From: Butyricicoccus sp. | GTDB taxonomy: Bacteria > Bacillota > Clostridia > Oscillospirales > Butyricicoccaceae | Length of the DNA: 9,842 bases | NCBI GenBank assembly: GCA_031293105.1 | Contig: JAUMSA010000127.1 | Span: 1-9,842 of the forward strand | Reading direction: 5' to 3' | In this document: positions 1 through 6,359 of the stretch, piece by piece | Position numbering within the stretch: position 1 is the stretch's first letter | Layout: each line of letters starts with the position of its first letter | The notes under the pieces: generated by a model | The model's input: the letters and a program-made list of their open reading frames with translations, nothing else | Database searches by the model: none | Told to the model about the DNA's origin: nothing | Translations under genes and position numbers: made by a program

Positions 1-200
1 GTCACGTGTACGCGTGAAACCGGCGAAAACACTCCCATGGTGAGGGAAAATTTCGTCCGCCCGTTGGCCGTTAACCGGGGAAAAACCGGCGCGGTCTTCC
101 GAGAGCGAGAAACACGGCCGACCTGCCGTTATATCAAGGTATTCCATGCAAAATGACCGCAAATATGGCCTAAACTGCGCAAAAATCGGCAGTTTTCACC

Positions 201-229
201 TTGCGGATGTTTTGCTGCCATGATATAAT
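201..229 (+). promoter_or_regulatory. Extended -10 promoter upstream of rpsH
   Basis: A perfect TATAAT (224-229) is preceded by TGA, giving an extended -10 (TGNTATAAT). A 17-nt spacer separates it from TTGCGG (201-206), which matches only the TTG half of the -35 consensus; the extended -10 can compensate for that. Transcription would begin near 236, giving a leader of about 147 nt before rpsH. The position, right before the first gene of the visible cluster, suggests that rpsH and the genes after it have their own promoter. Assigned from sequence pattern only. Confidence 0.7.
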
Positions 230-230
230 T

Positions 231-267
231 ATCGTTGGTTCGGCATGTTTCCGGCCAACGATTTTTT
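231..267 (+). terminator. Intrinsic terminator-like hairpin overlapping the rpsH promoter start region
   Basis: ATCGTTGG (231-238) is perfectly complementary to CCAACGAT (255-262). An inner CGG/CCG pairing (241-243 with 251-253) leaves a 7-nt loop, and the stem runs directly into six Ts (262-267). This is the form of a rho-independent terminator for transcripts arriving from further upstream. The predicted start site of the adjacent promoter (about 236) lies inside the left arm, so RNA made from that promoter would lack most of the arm and should not be terminated here. The likely role is to insulate the rpsH unit from upstream transcription. Confidence 0.65.
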
Positions 268-279
268 ATACCCCAGCAC

Positions 280-372
280 CCGCTGTGAAAGGGTCACGGC
301 GGCGTAGTAAGAAAAGTGGGCGGCAACCCGGGGGCGTACCTCCACGAAGTACCGCCAAACTTCTGAAAGGAG
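280..372 (+). promoter_or_regulatory. Structured 5' leader of rpsH, candidate translational control element
   Basis: Three hairpins can be drawn by eye. The first pairs CCGCTGTGA (280-288) with TCACGGCGG (294-302): nine pairs including one U-G, loop AAGGG. The second is a small GGG/CCC stem (318-320 with 327-329). The third pairs GGCGTAC (333-339) with GTACCGCC (349-356) with one bulged C. The loop of the third begins with CTCC (340-343), which is complementary to GGAG (369-372) in the rpsH Shine-Dalgarno site AAAGGAG (366-372), so an H-type pseudoknot could hide the site. GGCGG occurs at 298-302 and at 319-323, and either copy could compete for CCGCC at 352-356. Regulation by a ribosomal protein is an inference; I do not recognise a known leader family. 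Confidence 0.4.
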
Positions 373-382
373 CAAGTAAAGA

Positions 383-781
383 ATGCAGATCACCGATCCC
401 ATCGCGGATATGCTGACCCGTATCCGCAACGCGGCCGCTGCTCGTCACGATTCGGTTGACGTACCGGCGTCCAAGATGAAGAAGTCCATCGCGCAGATCC
501 TGCTCGACGAGGGCTACATCAAGAATTTCCAGATCGTAGACGACGGCACTCAGGGCATCATCCGCATCACCCTGAAGTACGGCGCAAACCGCCAGAAGGC
601 GATCACCGGCCTCAAGCGCGTGTCCAAGCCTGGCCTGCGTGTCTATGCCGGCGCACAGGAGCTTCCGAAGGTACTCCGTGGCCTCGGCATCGCAATCGTT
701 TCGACTTCCAAGGGCGTCATGACCGACAAGAAGGCTCGCGAGCTGAATGTCGGCGGCGAAGTCCTGGCATTCGTTTGGTAA
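383..781 (+). CDS. rpsH: 30S ribosomal protein S8
   Basis: S8 binds helix 21 in the central domain of 16S rRNA and is an early assembly protein of the 30S subunit. The 132-residue product has the usual length and begins with the family-typical ITDPIADMLTRIRNA (residues 3-17). The S8 signature STSKGVMTDKKAR lies at 107-119, followed by the conserved GGEVLAFVW end. The ATG at 383 follows AAAGGAG (366-372) with a 10-nt gap. This is the first gene of the visible cluster: rplE and rpsN, its usual upstream neighbours, are absent from the 382 bases before it. In E. coli S8 represses spc operon translation through an mRNA copy of its rRNA site; whether the structured leader here does the same is open. 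Confidence 0.98.
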   Translation: MQITDPIADMLTRIRNAAAARHDSVDVPASKMKKSIAQILLDEGYIKNFQIVDDGTQGIIRITLKYGANRQKAITGLKRVSKPGLRVYAGAQELPKVLRGLGIAIVSTSKGVMTDKKARELNVGGEVLAFVW

Positions 782-796
782 GGAGGGTAATGAATC

Positions 797-1342
797 ATGT
801 CTAGAATCGGCAGAGCTCCCATTGCCATCCCGGCCGGCGTAACTGTCACCGTAGACGGCACCACCGTCACCGTAAAGGGCGCGAAGGCAACCCTGACCCG
901 TGACGTACACCCGAACATGACCGTAAAGGTCGAGGGCAACGAGATCCTGGTTACTCGTCCGAACGACGAGAAGCAGAACCGTGCACTGCACGGCCTGACC
1001 CGGAGCCTCATCAACAACATGGTAATCGGCGTAACCGAAGGCTTCAAGAAGGAGCTGGAAGTAAACGGCGTAGGTTACCGTGTAGCAAAGCAGGGCAAGG
1101 ACCTGGTTATGAACCTGGGCTTCTCGCACCAGGTTACCATGAGCGAAATCGAGGGCATCACCATCGAGTGCCCGAGCGCAAACAAGATTGTAATCTCCGG
1201 TCCTGACAAGCAGAAGGTTGGCCAGTTTGCAGCCGAAGTGCGCGAGAAGCGTCCGCCGGAACCCTACAAGGGCAAGGGCATCAAGTACGCTGACGAGCAT
1301 ATCCGCCGCAAGGAAGGCAAGACCGGCGCTAAGAAGAAGTAA
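797..1342 (+). CDS. rplF: 50S ribosomal protein L6
   Basis: L6 binds 23S rRNA near the sarcin-ricin loop and the factor-binding region of the 50S subunit. The product has 181 residues, as is usual, with the start MSRIGRAPIAIPAGV, two tandem alpha/beta repeats (roughly 1-82 and 83-181) and the bacterial L6 signature PEPYKGKGIKY at 154-164, ending in a basic tail. The start at 797 is set by GGAGGG (782-787), directly after the rpsH stop at 779-781. Another ATG at 790-792 sits closer to the Shine-Dalgarno site but reads only four codons to a stop in a different frame, so it is not the L6 start. Confidence 0.98.
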   Translation: MSRIGRAPIAIPAGVTVTVDGTTVTVKGAKATLTRDVHPNMTVKVEGNEILVTRPNDEKQNRALHGLTRSLINNMVIGVTEGFKKELEVNGVGYRVAKQGKDLVMNLGFSHQVTMSEIEGITIECPSANKIVISGPDKQKVGQFAAEVREKRPPEPYKGKGIKYADEHIRRKEGKTGAKKK

Positions 1343-1360
1343 GGAAGGAGAGTGTGCTAA

Positions 1361-1720
1361 ATGGTTTCCAAGAAGGATTCTAACAAGGCGCGCCTGAAGC
1401 GCCATAAGAGAGTACGCAGCAAGGTTTCGGGCACCGCACAGCGCCCCCGCCTTGATGTTTTCAGAAGCGCGAAGAACATCTATGCACAGGTTATCGACGA
1501 CGTAGCCGGCGTAACCTTAGTCTCCGCATCGACCACCGAGAAGGACTTCACCGAGTACGGCGGCAACAAGGACGCGGCCAAGAAGGTCGGTCTGATGATC
1601 GCTGAGCGTTGCAAGGCCAAGGGCATTGAGAACGTCGTGTTTGACCGCGGCGGCTATCTGTACCACGGCCGTGTGAAGGAACTCGCAGAGGGTGCCCGCG
1701 AGGGCGGCCTCCAGTTTTAA
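1361..1720 (+). CDS. rplR: 50S ribosomal protein L18
   Basis: L18 binds 5S rRNA and, with L5, helps fix it in the central protuberance of the 50S subunit. The 119-residue product is of normal length. It has a basic, flexible N-terminus (about 1-27), RPRLDVFRS at 28-36 and the conserved C-terminal stretch from VVFDRGGYLYHGRV (92-105) to the typical GLQF end. The ATG at 1361 follows GGAAGGAG (1343-1350), just past the rplF stop. The gene lies in the canonical spc order L6-L18-S5. L5, its 5S-binding partner, is normally encoded a few genes upstream in the same operon but is not in this window. Confidence 0.97.
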   Translation: MVSKKDSNKARLKRHKRVRSKVSGTAQRPRLDVFRSAKNIYAQVIDDVAGVTLVSASTTEKDFTEYGGNKDAAKKVGLMIAERCKAKGIENVVFDRGGYLYHGRVKELAEGAREGGLQF

Positions 1721-1738
1721 GTCGGGAGGAGGTAAAAC

Positions 1739-2248
1739 ATGGCTAAGTTTGATCGTAACGATAGAAGAGAGAAGGAAGACGAGTACAAAGAAACCGTCGT
1801 ATCCCTCAATCGTGTATCCAAGACCGTTAAGGGCGGCCGTATCTTCAAGTTTGCGGCTCTGGTAGTCGTAGGCGACGGCAAGGGCACCGTTGGCTTCGGT
1901 CTGGGCAAGGCCTCCGAAGTCCCGGACGCAATCCGCAAGGGCATTGAGGACGCAAAGAAGAACCTGGTGAAGATCTCCCTGAAGGGCACCAGCATCCCGC
2001 ACGAAGTGATCGGCGAGTTTGGCGCTGGCCGCGTGCTGCTCAAGCCTGCTGCTCCCGGTACCGGTGTTATCGCCGGCGGCGCAGTCCGTGCTGTTGTAGA
2101 AGCAGCCGGCATCAAGGACATCCGTACCAAGTGCCTGCGCTCGAACAACCCGCAGAACGTTGTTACCGCAACGATCGAGGGTCTCAAGAGCCTGCGCGAC
2201 GCGGCTCAGGTAGCTGCGGTTCGCGGCAAGGCTGTCGAAGAACTGTAA
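1739..2248 (+). CDS. rpsE: 30S ribosomal protein S5
   Basis: S5 sits on the solvent side of the 30S subunit near the mRNA entry channel and contributes to decoding fidelity. The product has 169 residues. The N-terminal double-stranded-RNA-binding-like domain spans about 14-80 and contains the S5 signature KGGRIFKFAALVVVGDGKG (31-49). The C-terminal domain holds LLKPAAPGTGVIAGGAVR (100-117) and a conserved SNNPQN (135-140). SKTVKGGR (27-34) is the loop in which spectinomycin resistance changes arise in other bacteria; it looks wild type here (family knowledge). The Shine-Dalgarno GGGAGGAGG (1723-1731) directly follows the rplR stop, a strong site fitting high expression. Confidence 0.98.
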   Translation: MAKFDRNDRREKEDEYKETVVSLNRVSKTVKGGRIFKFAALVVVGDGKGTVGFGLGKASEVPDAIRKGIEDAKKNLVKISLKGTSIPHEVIGEFGAGRVLLKPAAPGTGVIAGGAVRAVVEAAGIKDIRTKCLRSNNPQNVVTATIEGLKSLRDAAQVAAVRGKAVEEL

Positions 2249-2267
2249 TATAGGAGGGTAATGAACA

Positions 2268-2450
2268 ATGGCAAACATCAAGATTACCCTGAAAAAGAGC
2301 CTGGTCGGCCGCAAGGACAACCACATTGCGACCGCACACGCTCTGGGTCTGAAGAAAATCAATGACGTAACCGTTCAGCCGGACAATGCTTGCACCCGCG
2401 GCAAGGTTGCCAAGATCGGTTACTTGCTCGAAATCGTAGAGGAGGTGTAA
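2268..2450 (+). CDS. rpmD: 50S ribosomal protein L30
   Basis: L30 is a small protein of the 50S subunit. The 60-residue product has the normal bacterial length, with the KITLKKSLVGRKDNHIATAH core (5-24) and LGLKKINDVTVQPDN (27-41) that define the family. It lies in its canonical place between rpsE and rplO. The upstream stretch AGGAGGGTAATGAA before its ATG is nearly identical to the one before rplF. The last codons contain GAGGAGG (2439-2445), which acts as the ribosome binding site for rplO, so translation of the two genes is probably coupled. Confidence 0.96.
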   Translation: MANIKITLKKSLVGRKDNHIATAHALGLKKINDVTVQPDNACTRGKVAKIGYLLEIVEEV

Positions 2451-2453
2451 ACC

Positions 2454-2894
2454 ATGAAGCTTCAGGATTTACAGCCCTCTGTGGGCGCAACCCGTCCGGC
2501 ATACCGCAAGGGCCGCGGCGCAGGTTCCGGTAACGGCAAGACCGCCGGCCGTGGTCACAAGGGCCAGTGGGCTCGTTCTGGCGGCGGTGTCCGTCCGGGC
2601 TTTGAAGGCGGCCAGATGCCTTTGGCACGTCGTCTGCCGAAGCGTGGCTTTAACAACATCTTTGGCACCACGTATGCTCCGGTGAACGTAGAAGTTCTCA
2701 ACCGTTTTGAGGACGGCACCGAAGTAACCGCCGAGCTGCTGCTCGAAACCGGCGTGATCTCCAAGGCGCTTGACGGCGTCAAGATCCTCGGCAACGGCGA
2801 GCTCACCAAGAAACTGACGGTCAAGGCAGCGGCTTTCTCGGCTTCCGCAAAGGAAAAGATCGAAAAGGCAGGCGGAAAGGCCGAGGTGATCTAA
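2454..2894 (+). CDS. rplO: 50S ribosomal protein L15
   Basis: L15 is a late-assembly protein of the 50S subunit that threads a long basic N-terminal arm into 23S rRNA. The 146-residue product shows that arm: a Gly/Arg/Lys-rich stretch at about 19-62 including GRGAGSGNGKTAGRGHKGQ (20-38), then a globular C-terminal domain ending in KAGGKAEVI. The ATG at 2454 lies only 3 nt after the rpmD stop and uses a Shine-Dalgarno site inside the rpmD coding sequence. Its own last codons carry GAGGTGAT (2884-2891 region), which serves secY one base downstream. Confidence 0.97.
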   Translation: MKLQDLQPSVGATRPAYRKGRGAGSGNGKTAGRGHKGQWARSGGGVRPGFEGGQMPLARRLPKRGFNNIFGTTYAPVNVEVLNRFEDGTEVTAELLLETGVISKALDGVKILGNGELTKKLTVKAAAFSASAKEKIEKAGGKAEVI

Positions 2895-2895
2895 G

Positions 2896-4185
2896 GTGTT
2901 CGAGACACTGAAGAACGCATGGCGGAACCCGGAGATGCGTAAGAAACTGCTCTATACGCTGTTTATCCTGTTCATCTTCCGCCTTGGCGCTTCGATTCCG
3001 GTGCCGTTTATCAACACGGAAGCGCTGAGCGAATACTTCGCATCGCTCGATGCAGCGGGTGGTATGCTCAGCTATATCAACGTATTTACCGGCGGCGGCT
3101 TATCGAATGCGACCTTGTTCGCCATGTCGATTACCCCGTATATTAACGCATCGATCATCCTGCAGCTGCTGACAGTAGCAATCCCTGCGCTCGAGCGCAT
3201 GGTACGGGATGGCGGTGAGGAAGGCCGTAAGAAGATTGCATCCTGGACCCGTTATCTGGCCGTTATCCTCGGCCTCATCCAGGGCTTCTCGTACTATGTA
3301 ATGCTCCGGAGCTACAACCTGCTCAACAACACAGGTATCTGGGCTGCGGTTGTCATCATCATGACCTTCACCGCTGGTACGGCGCTGATTATGTGGCTGG
3401 GCGAGCACATCACCCAGAACGGCGTTGGCAATGGTATCTCGATCATCCTGTTTGCGGGCATTATCTCCCGCGGTCCCTCGCTGGCGAACAGCCTGCTCAA
3501 CCTGGTCAAGAACGGCGGCACCGGTGCACTGACCGCAGCGCTGATGGTTGTCATCGGCCTGGCGCTGGTTGTGTTCATCGTGTATATGTCGAACGCCGAA
3601 CGCCGTATCCCGATTCAGTATGCAAAGCGTGTGGTTGGCCGTAAGATGTACGGCGGCCAGTCCACCTTCCTGCCCATTAAGGTCAACGCGACCGGCGTTA
3701 TGCCGATTATCTTCGCGTCGTCCATCCTGTCGCTGCCCTCGACGGTATTCGCGTTCTATACGCCCGAGACCGGCTCGATCGGCAGTGTCGTAAAGGATCT
3801 GTTCTCGCAGAGCAATCCGTTCTATATCGTACTGTACGCCATTCTGATTGTTGCATTCTCGTATTTTTACGCTTCGATCCAGTTTAATCCGGTCGAAATT
3901 GCCAATAATCTGAAAAAGAACGGCGGCTTTATCCCGGGCTTCCGTCCGGGCAAGCCCACCGCCGACTTCATCACCAAGGCGCTGGCTAAGGTGGTCTTTG
4001 TCGGTGCGCTGTTCCTTGGCGTTGTTGCCCTCCTCCCGCTGATCGTTGGTGCGTTCTCTTCGAGCCTGTCCAACGTGGCCGTCGGCGGCACGTCGGTTAT
4101 CATCGTAGTCGGCGTTGCACTCGAAACGGTCAAGCAGATCGAGGCACAGCTCATGATGCGTCATCATAAGGGCTTCCTGGAATAA
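2896..4185 (+). CDS. secY: Preprotein translocase channel subunit SecY
   Basis: SecY is the central pore of the SecYEG translocon in the cytoplasmic membrane; it exports unfolded proteins with SecA and inserts membrane proteins. The 429-residue product shows ten hydrophobic segments, at about 17-37, 70-95, 117-138, 149-169, 178-195, 209-232, 265-285, 308-330, 365-388 and 397-415. Conserved landmarks are RLGASIPVP (29-37), the TM2 motif ITPYINASIILQLLT (79-93), the cytoplasmic loop RRIPIQYAKR (236-245) and the C-terminal GGTSVIIVVGVALETVKQ (397-414). The start is GTG, one base after the rplO stop, with an overlapping Shine-Dalgarno site in rplO. The GTG start contrasts with the ATG starts of the ribosomal proteins and may lower output. 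Confidence 0.98.
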   Translation: MFETLKNAWRNPEMRKKLLYTLFILFIFRLGASIPVPFINTEALSEYFASLDAAGGMLSYINVFTGGGLSNATLFAMSITPYINASIILQLLTVAIPALERMVRDGGEEGRKKIASWTRYLAVILGLIQGFSYYVMLRSYNLLNNTGIWAAVVIIMTFTAGTALIMWLGEHITQNGVGNGISIILFAGIISRGPSLANSLLNLVKNGGTGALTAALMVVIGLALVVFIVYMSNAERRIPIQYAKRVVGRKMYGGQSTFLPIKVNATGVMPIIFASSILSLPSTVFAFYTPETGSIGSVVKDLFSQSNPFYIVLYAILIVAFSYFYASIQFNPVEIANNLKKNGGFIPGFRPGKPTADFITKALAKVVFVGALFLGVVALLPLIVGAFSSSLSNVAVGGTSVIIVVGVALETVKQIEAQLMMRHHKGFLE

Positions 4186-4210
4186 GAAGCGTTAACTGGA
4201 GGCATTTCTC

Positions 4211-4840
4211 GTGAACTTAATTTTACTTGGCGCTCCGGGCGCCGGTAAAGGCACCCTGGCGGCATTCCTCATCGAAAAGATGGGGGTGCCGTCGGTGTCC
4301 ACCGGCAACATCCTCCGCGAGGCTATTGCAAACAACACCGAACTGGGCCAGAAGGCCAAGCAGTTCATGGATGCCGGACAACTTGTCCCTGACCAGCTGG
4401 TCATCGACCTGCTGCGTGACCGCATTGCGCAGGACGACTGCAAAAATGGGTTCATTCTGGACGGGTTCCCGCGCACCATCCCCCAGGCCGAAGCACTCGA
4501 CACCATCGCAAACATCGACGTGGCACTGTCGCTCGAAGTACCCGATGAAGTGATCGAGGGCCGTATGACCGGCCGCCGCGTCTGCCTGAAGTGCGGCGCA
4601 ACCTATCACATCAAGGCCAACCCGCCCAAGGTAGAGGGCATTTGCGACAAGTGCGGCGACAAGCTGCACATCCGCAAGGACGACCATCCGGACGTTGTCC
4701 AGCATCGTCTGGCCACCTACCACGAACAGAGCGAGCCGCTGAAGGACTACTATGGCAAGCAGGGCAAGGTCAAGAGCATTGACGGTACGCAGGGTATCGA
4801 GCAGACCGAACAGTTTGCGGTGCAGGCGTTGGGGCTTTGA
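4211..4840 (+). CDS. adk: Adenylate kinase, zinc-type LID
   Basis: Adk interconverts ATP plus AMP and two ADP in the cytoplasm. The 209-residue product has the P-loop GAPGAGKGT (7-15), the AMP-site TGNILREAI (31-39) and DGFPRTIPQA (84-93). Its long LID (about 121-160) contains two CxxC pairs, C125/C128 and C145/C148, as in zinc-binding Gram-positive adenylate kinases; E. coli Adk lacks these. The length is slightly short of the usual 214-217, with a trimmed C-terminus. The GTG at 4211 is placed 8 nt after GGAGG (4198-4202) and gives the family-typical MNLILLGAPG start. The secY-adk-map order is standard for Firmicutes. Confidence 0.97.
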   Translation: MNLILLGAPGAGKGTLAAFLIEKMGVPSVSTGNILREAIANNTELGQKAKQFMDAGQLVPDQLVIDLLRDRIAQDDCKNGFILDGFPRTIPQAEALDTIANIDVALSLEVPDEVIEGRMTGRRVCLKCGATYHIKANPPKVEGICDKCGDKLHIRKDDHPDVVQHRLATYHEQSEPLKDYYGKQGKVKSIDGTQGIEQTEQFAVQALGL

Positions 4841-4846
4841 TGCGCT

Positions 4847-5611
4847 ATGATTCAAATTAAAACCGAAAAAGAACTGGAGCTAATGCGCGTTGCGGGGCGG
4901 ATTACCGCGCTGGCGCGCAAGGCGGCGGCAGATGCCGTAGCTCCGGGGGTCACAACCGAGGACATTGACCGCGCGGTCCGCAAGACCATTGAGTCGCACG
5001 GCGCCAAGCCGTCCTTTTTGGGCTATGCCGGTTTCCCAGGCAGTGCCTGTGTCTCGATCAACGACGAAGTTATCCACGGCATCCCCTCTCCCAAGCGGGT
5101 CATCCACGAAGGCGATATCGTCAAAGTGGACGTGGGCGCGTACATCCATGGATTCCATGGCGACTGCGCGTGCACGGTCGCATGCGGCGAGGTGTCCGAG
5201 GAGGCCAAGCGCCTGATCGAAGTGACCCGACAGAGTTTCTATGAAGGTATCAAATTTGCCCGCGTGGGCAATCGGATTTCCGACATCTCCAGCGCGGTGC
5301 AGGCGTATGTTGAGGCCCATGGGTTTTCGGTTGTACGCGATTTCGTCGGCCACGGTGTGGGCGCCGAATTGCACGAAAGCCCCGAGGTCCCGAACTTCGG
5401 CCGGCCGGGTCATGGAATCCGTCTGGAGCCGGGTATGACCTTGGCGATCGAACCCATGGTCAATGTGGGCGTATACGGCGTGAAAGTCCTGGCGGACGGC
5501 TGGACCGTCAAAACGCGGGACGGCAAGCTGTCGGCCCACTATGAAAATACGGTAGCGATCACCGACGGGGAACCTGAAATCCTCACGGCCATCGATGGAG
5601 AGGTACTTTAA
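4847..5611 (+). CDS. map: Methionine aminopeptidase, type I
   Basis: This enzyme removes the initiator methionine from nascent proteins when the second residue is small. The 254-residue product has the pita-bread fold markers of the type I family. Metal ligands can be placed by analogy with E. coli as D95, D106, H169, E202 and E233, with the catalytic histidine H78 in EVIHGIPS. There is no N-terminal zinc-finger or SEC-C extension. The start lies 6 nt after the adk stop. The upstream region lacks a good Shine-Dalgarno site (only GGGG about 12 nt away), so translation probably depends on coupling to adk. Codon use looks less biased than in the ribosomal genes, fitting a less abundant product. 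Confidence 0.97.
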   Translation: MIQIKTEKELELMRVAGRITALARKAAADAVAPGVTTEDIDRAVRKTIESHGAKPSFLGYAGFPGSACVSINDEVIHGIPSPKRVIHEGDIVKVDVGAYIHGFHGDCACTVACGEVSEEAKRLIEVTRQSFYEGIKFARVGNRISDISSAVQAYVEAHGFSVVRDFVGHGVGAELHESPEVPNFGRPGHGIRLEPGMTLAIEPMVNVGVYGVKVLADGWTVKTRDGKLSAHYENTVAITDGEPEILTAIDGEVL

Positions 5612-5613
5612 AC

Positions 5614-5904
5614 GTGCAGTCCCATGTTTCCGATATTGTTCTGTCGCTGTCCGGCCGGGACCGTGGCAAGCCGATGCTGGTCATCCGCGAGGATGACACG
5701 TATCTTTACCTTGCCGACGGCAAAGGGCGGCGGGCGGAAAACCCCAAACGCAAAAAGCGAAAGCATACCGCGTATGAGGACCCGTGCGACGACTGGACAC
5801 GCGAGCGGCTGTTTGTAAACGGCCGCCTGACCAATAGCGAAATTCGCAGTGCGCTGGCCCATTGGGCAGCATTGCACCAGGGGCGCGGCCCCCAATCAAA
5901 TTGA
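5614..5904 (+). CDS. KOW-domain RNA-binding protein (L14e-like)
   Basis: This is a small protein of 96 residues with a KOW-like N-terminal domain (about 7-51): DIVLSLSGRDRGK followed by a beta-rich segment, the ADGKGRR turn (34-40) and a strongly basic ENPKRKKRKHT (42-52). The C-terminal part (about 57-90) looks helical and is not recognised. Proteins of this type, related to the eukaryotic and archaeal L14e/L6e/L27e KOW group, are encoded between map and infA in many Firmicutes (B. subtilis ybzG is, from memory, the counterpart). A ribosome or rRNA role is inferred from domain and position; the precise function is unknown. The start is GTG, 2 nt after the map stop, with GGAGAGG (5597-5603 region) inside the end of map. 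Confidence 0.85.
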   Translation: MQSHVSDIVLSLSGRDRGKPMLVIREDDTYLYLADGKGRRAENPKRKKRKHTAYEDPCDDWTRERLFVNGRLTNSEIRSALAHWAALHQGRGPQSN

Positions 5905-5926
5905 CCGAGGAAGGTAAGATTACTTT

Positions 5927-6145
5927 ATGGCAAAAGACGATGTAATTGAGCTGGAAGGTACCGTCATAGAGGCGCTGCCAAACGCCACGTTTAAGGTGGA
6001 GATCCCGGGCGGTCACCAGATTCTGGCGCATATCTCGGGTAAGCTCCGCATGAACTTTATCCGCATTCTCCCTGGCGACAAGGTCACCGTTCAGATGTCG
6101 CCCTACGACCTGACCCGCGGTCGTATCACTTGGCGTTCCAAGTAA
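5927..6145 (+). CDS. infA: Translation initiation factor IF-1
   Basis: IF-1 occupies the A site of the 30S subunit during initiation and works with IF-2 and IF-3. The 72-residue product has the exact family length and is a single S1/OB-fold domain. It has the typical MAKDDVIELEGTVIEALPNA start, ILAHISGKLRMNFIRILPGD (32-51) and SPYDLTRGRITWR (58-70). The ribosome binding region is GAGGAAGG (5907-5914), 12 nt before the ATG. It sits 22 nt after the KOW-protein gene and about 100 nt before rpmJ, a wider gap than is usual for this pair. Confidence 0.98.
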   Translation: MAKDDVIELEGTVIEALPNATFKVEIPGGHQILAHISGKLRMNFIRILPGDKVTVQMSPYDLTRGRITWRSK

Positions 6146-6245
6146 GTTTTCAGCGGGCGGAGGCGCGTATGTGACCCGAGCGCCAGCGGTCGCCGGTTTT
6201 GCCGGTGTCCCATCCCACCAAAATTTTTGATGGAGGTAAAAAGCA
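6146..6245 (+). other. infA-rpmJ spacer with small hairpins
   Basis: The spacer can form GGCGC/GCGCC (6162-6166 with 6180-6184) and CGCCGG/CCGGTG (6191-6196 with 6202-6207, loop TTTTG). A CCATC/GATGG pairing (6210-6214 with 6229-6233) would partly cover the rpmJ Shine-Dalgarno site TGGAGG (6231-6236). No T-run follows the GC-rich stems, so they do not look like terminators. Modulation of rpmJ translation is possible but speculative. Confidence 0.35.
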
Positions 6246-6359
6246 ATGAAGGTAAGACCGTCTGTAAAGCCGATCTGCGAAAAGTGCAAGATCATTCGCC
6301 GTAAGGGCAAGGTTATGGTTATCTGCCAGAACCCGAAGCACAAGCAGAAGCAGGGCTAA
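6246..6359 (+). CDS. rpmJ: 50S ribosomal protein L36 (zinc-binding form)
   Basis: L36 is the smallest 50S protein and stabilises 23S rRNA folding. The open frame has 37 codons and starts MKVRPSVKPICEKCK, with zinc ligands expected at C11, C14, C27 and H32. This is the C+ zinc-ribbon form, which is replaced by a zinc-free paralogue under zinc shortage in some bacteria (family knowledge). GGAGG (6232-6236) lies 9 nt before the ATG. The stop at 6357-6359 touches the hairpin array that follows, so the array begins at the very end of this gene. Confidence 0.97.
   Translation: MKVRPSVKPICEKCKIIRRKGKVMVICQNPKHKQKQG

Noticed and set aside
129..157. Minus-strand TGATATAAC resembling an extended -10 for a divergent gene
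   Set aside because: The -35 position (TCATTT at 17 nt) is poor and no minus-strand gene follows towards base 1.
1..174. Open frame on the + strand from the window edge to TAA at 172-174 (57 codons)
   Set aside because: It has no recognisable family, is rich in Arg/Thr/Pro, and is short for chance in GC-rich DNA. It could be the tail of an upstream gene ended by the 231-267 terminator, but nothing supports this beyond position.
790..804. Upstream ATG before rplF as start or leader peptide
   Set aside because: It encodes four codons before a stop and is not the L6 frame; no evidence for a functional leader peptide.
4840..4860. ATG at 4840 overlapping the adk stop as the map start
   Set aside because: It is in another frame and reads only six codons to a stop; the ATG at 4847 gives the family-typical N-terminus.
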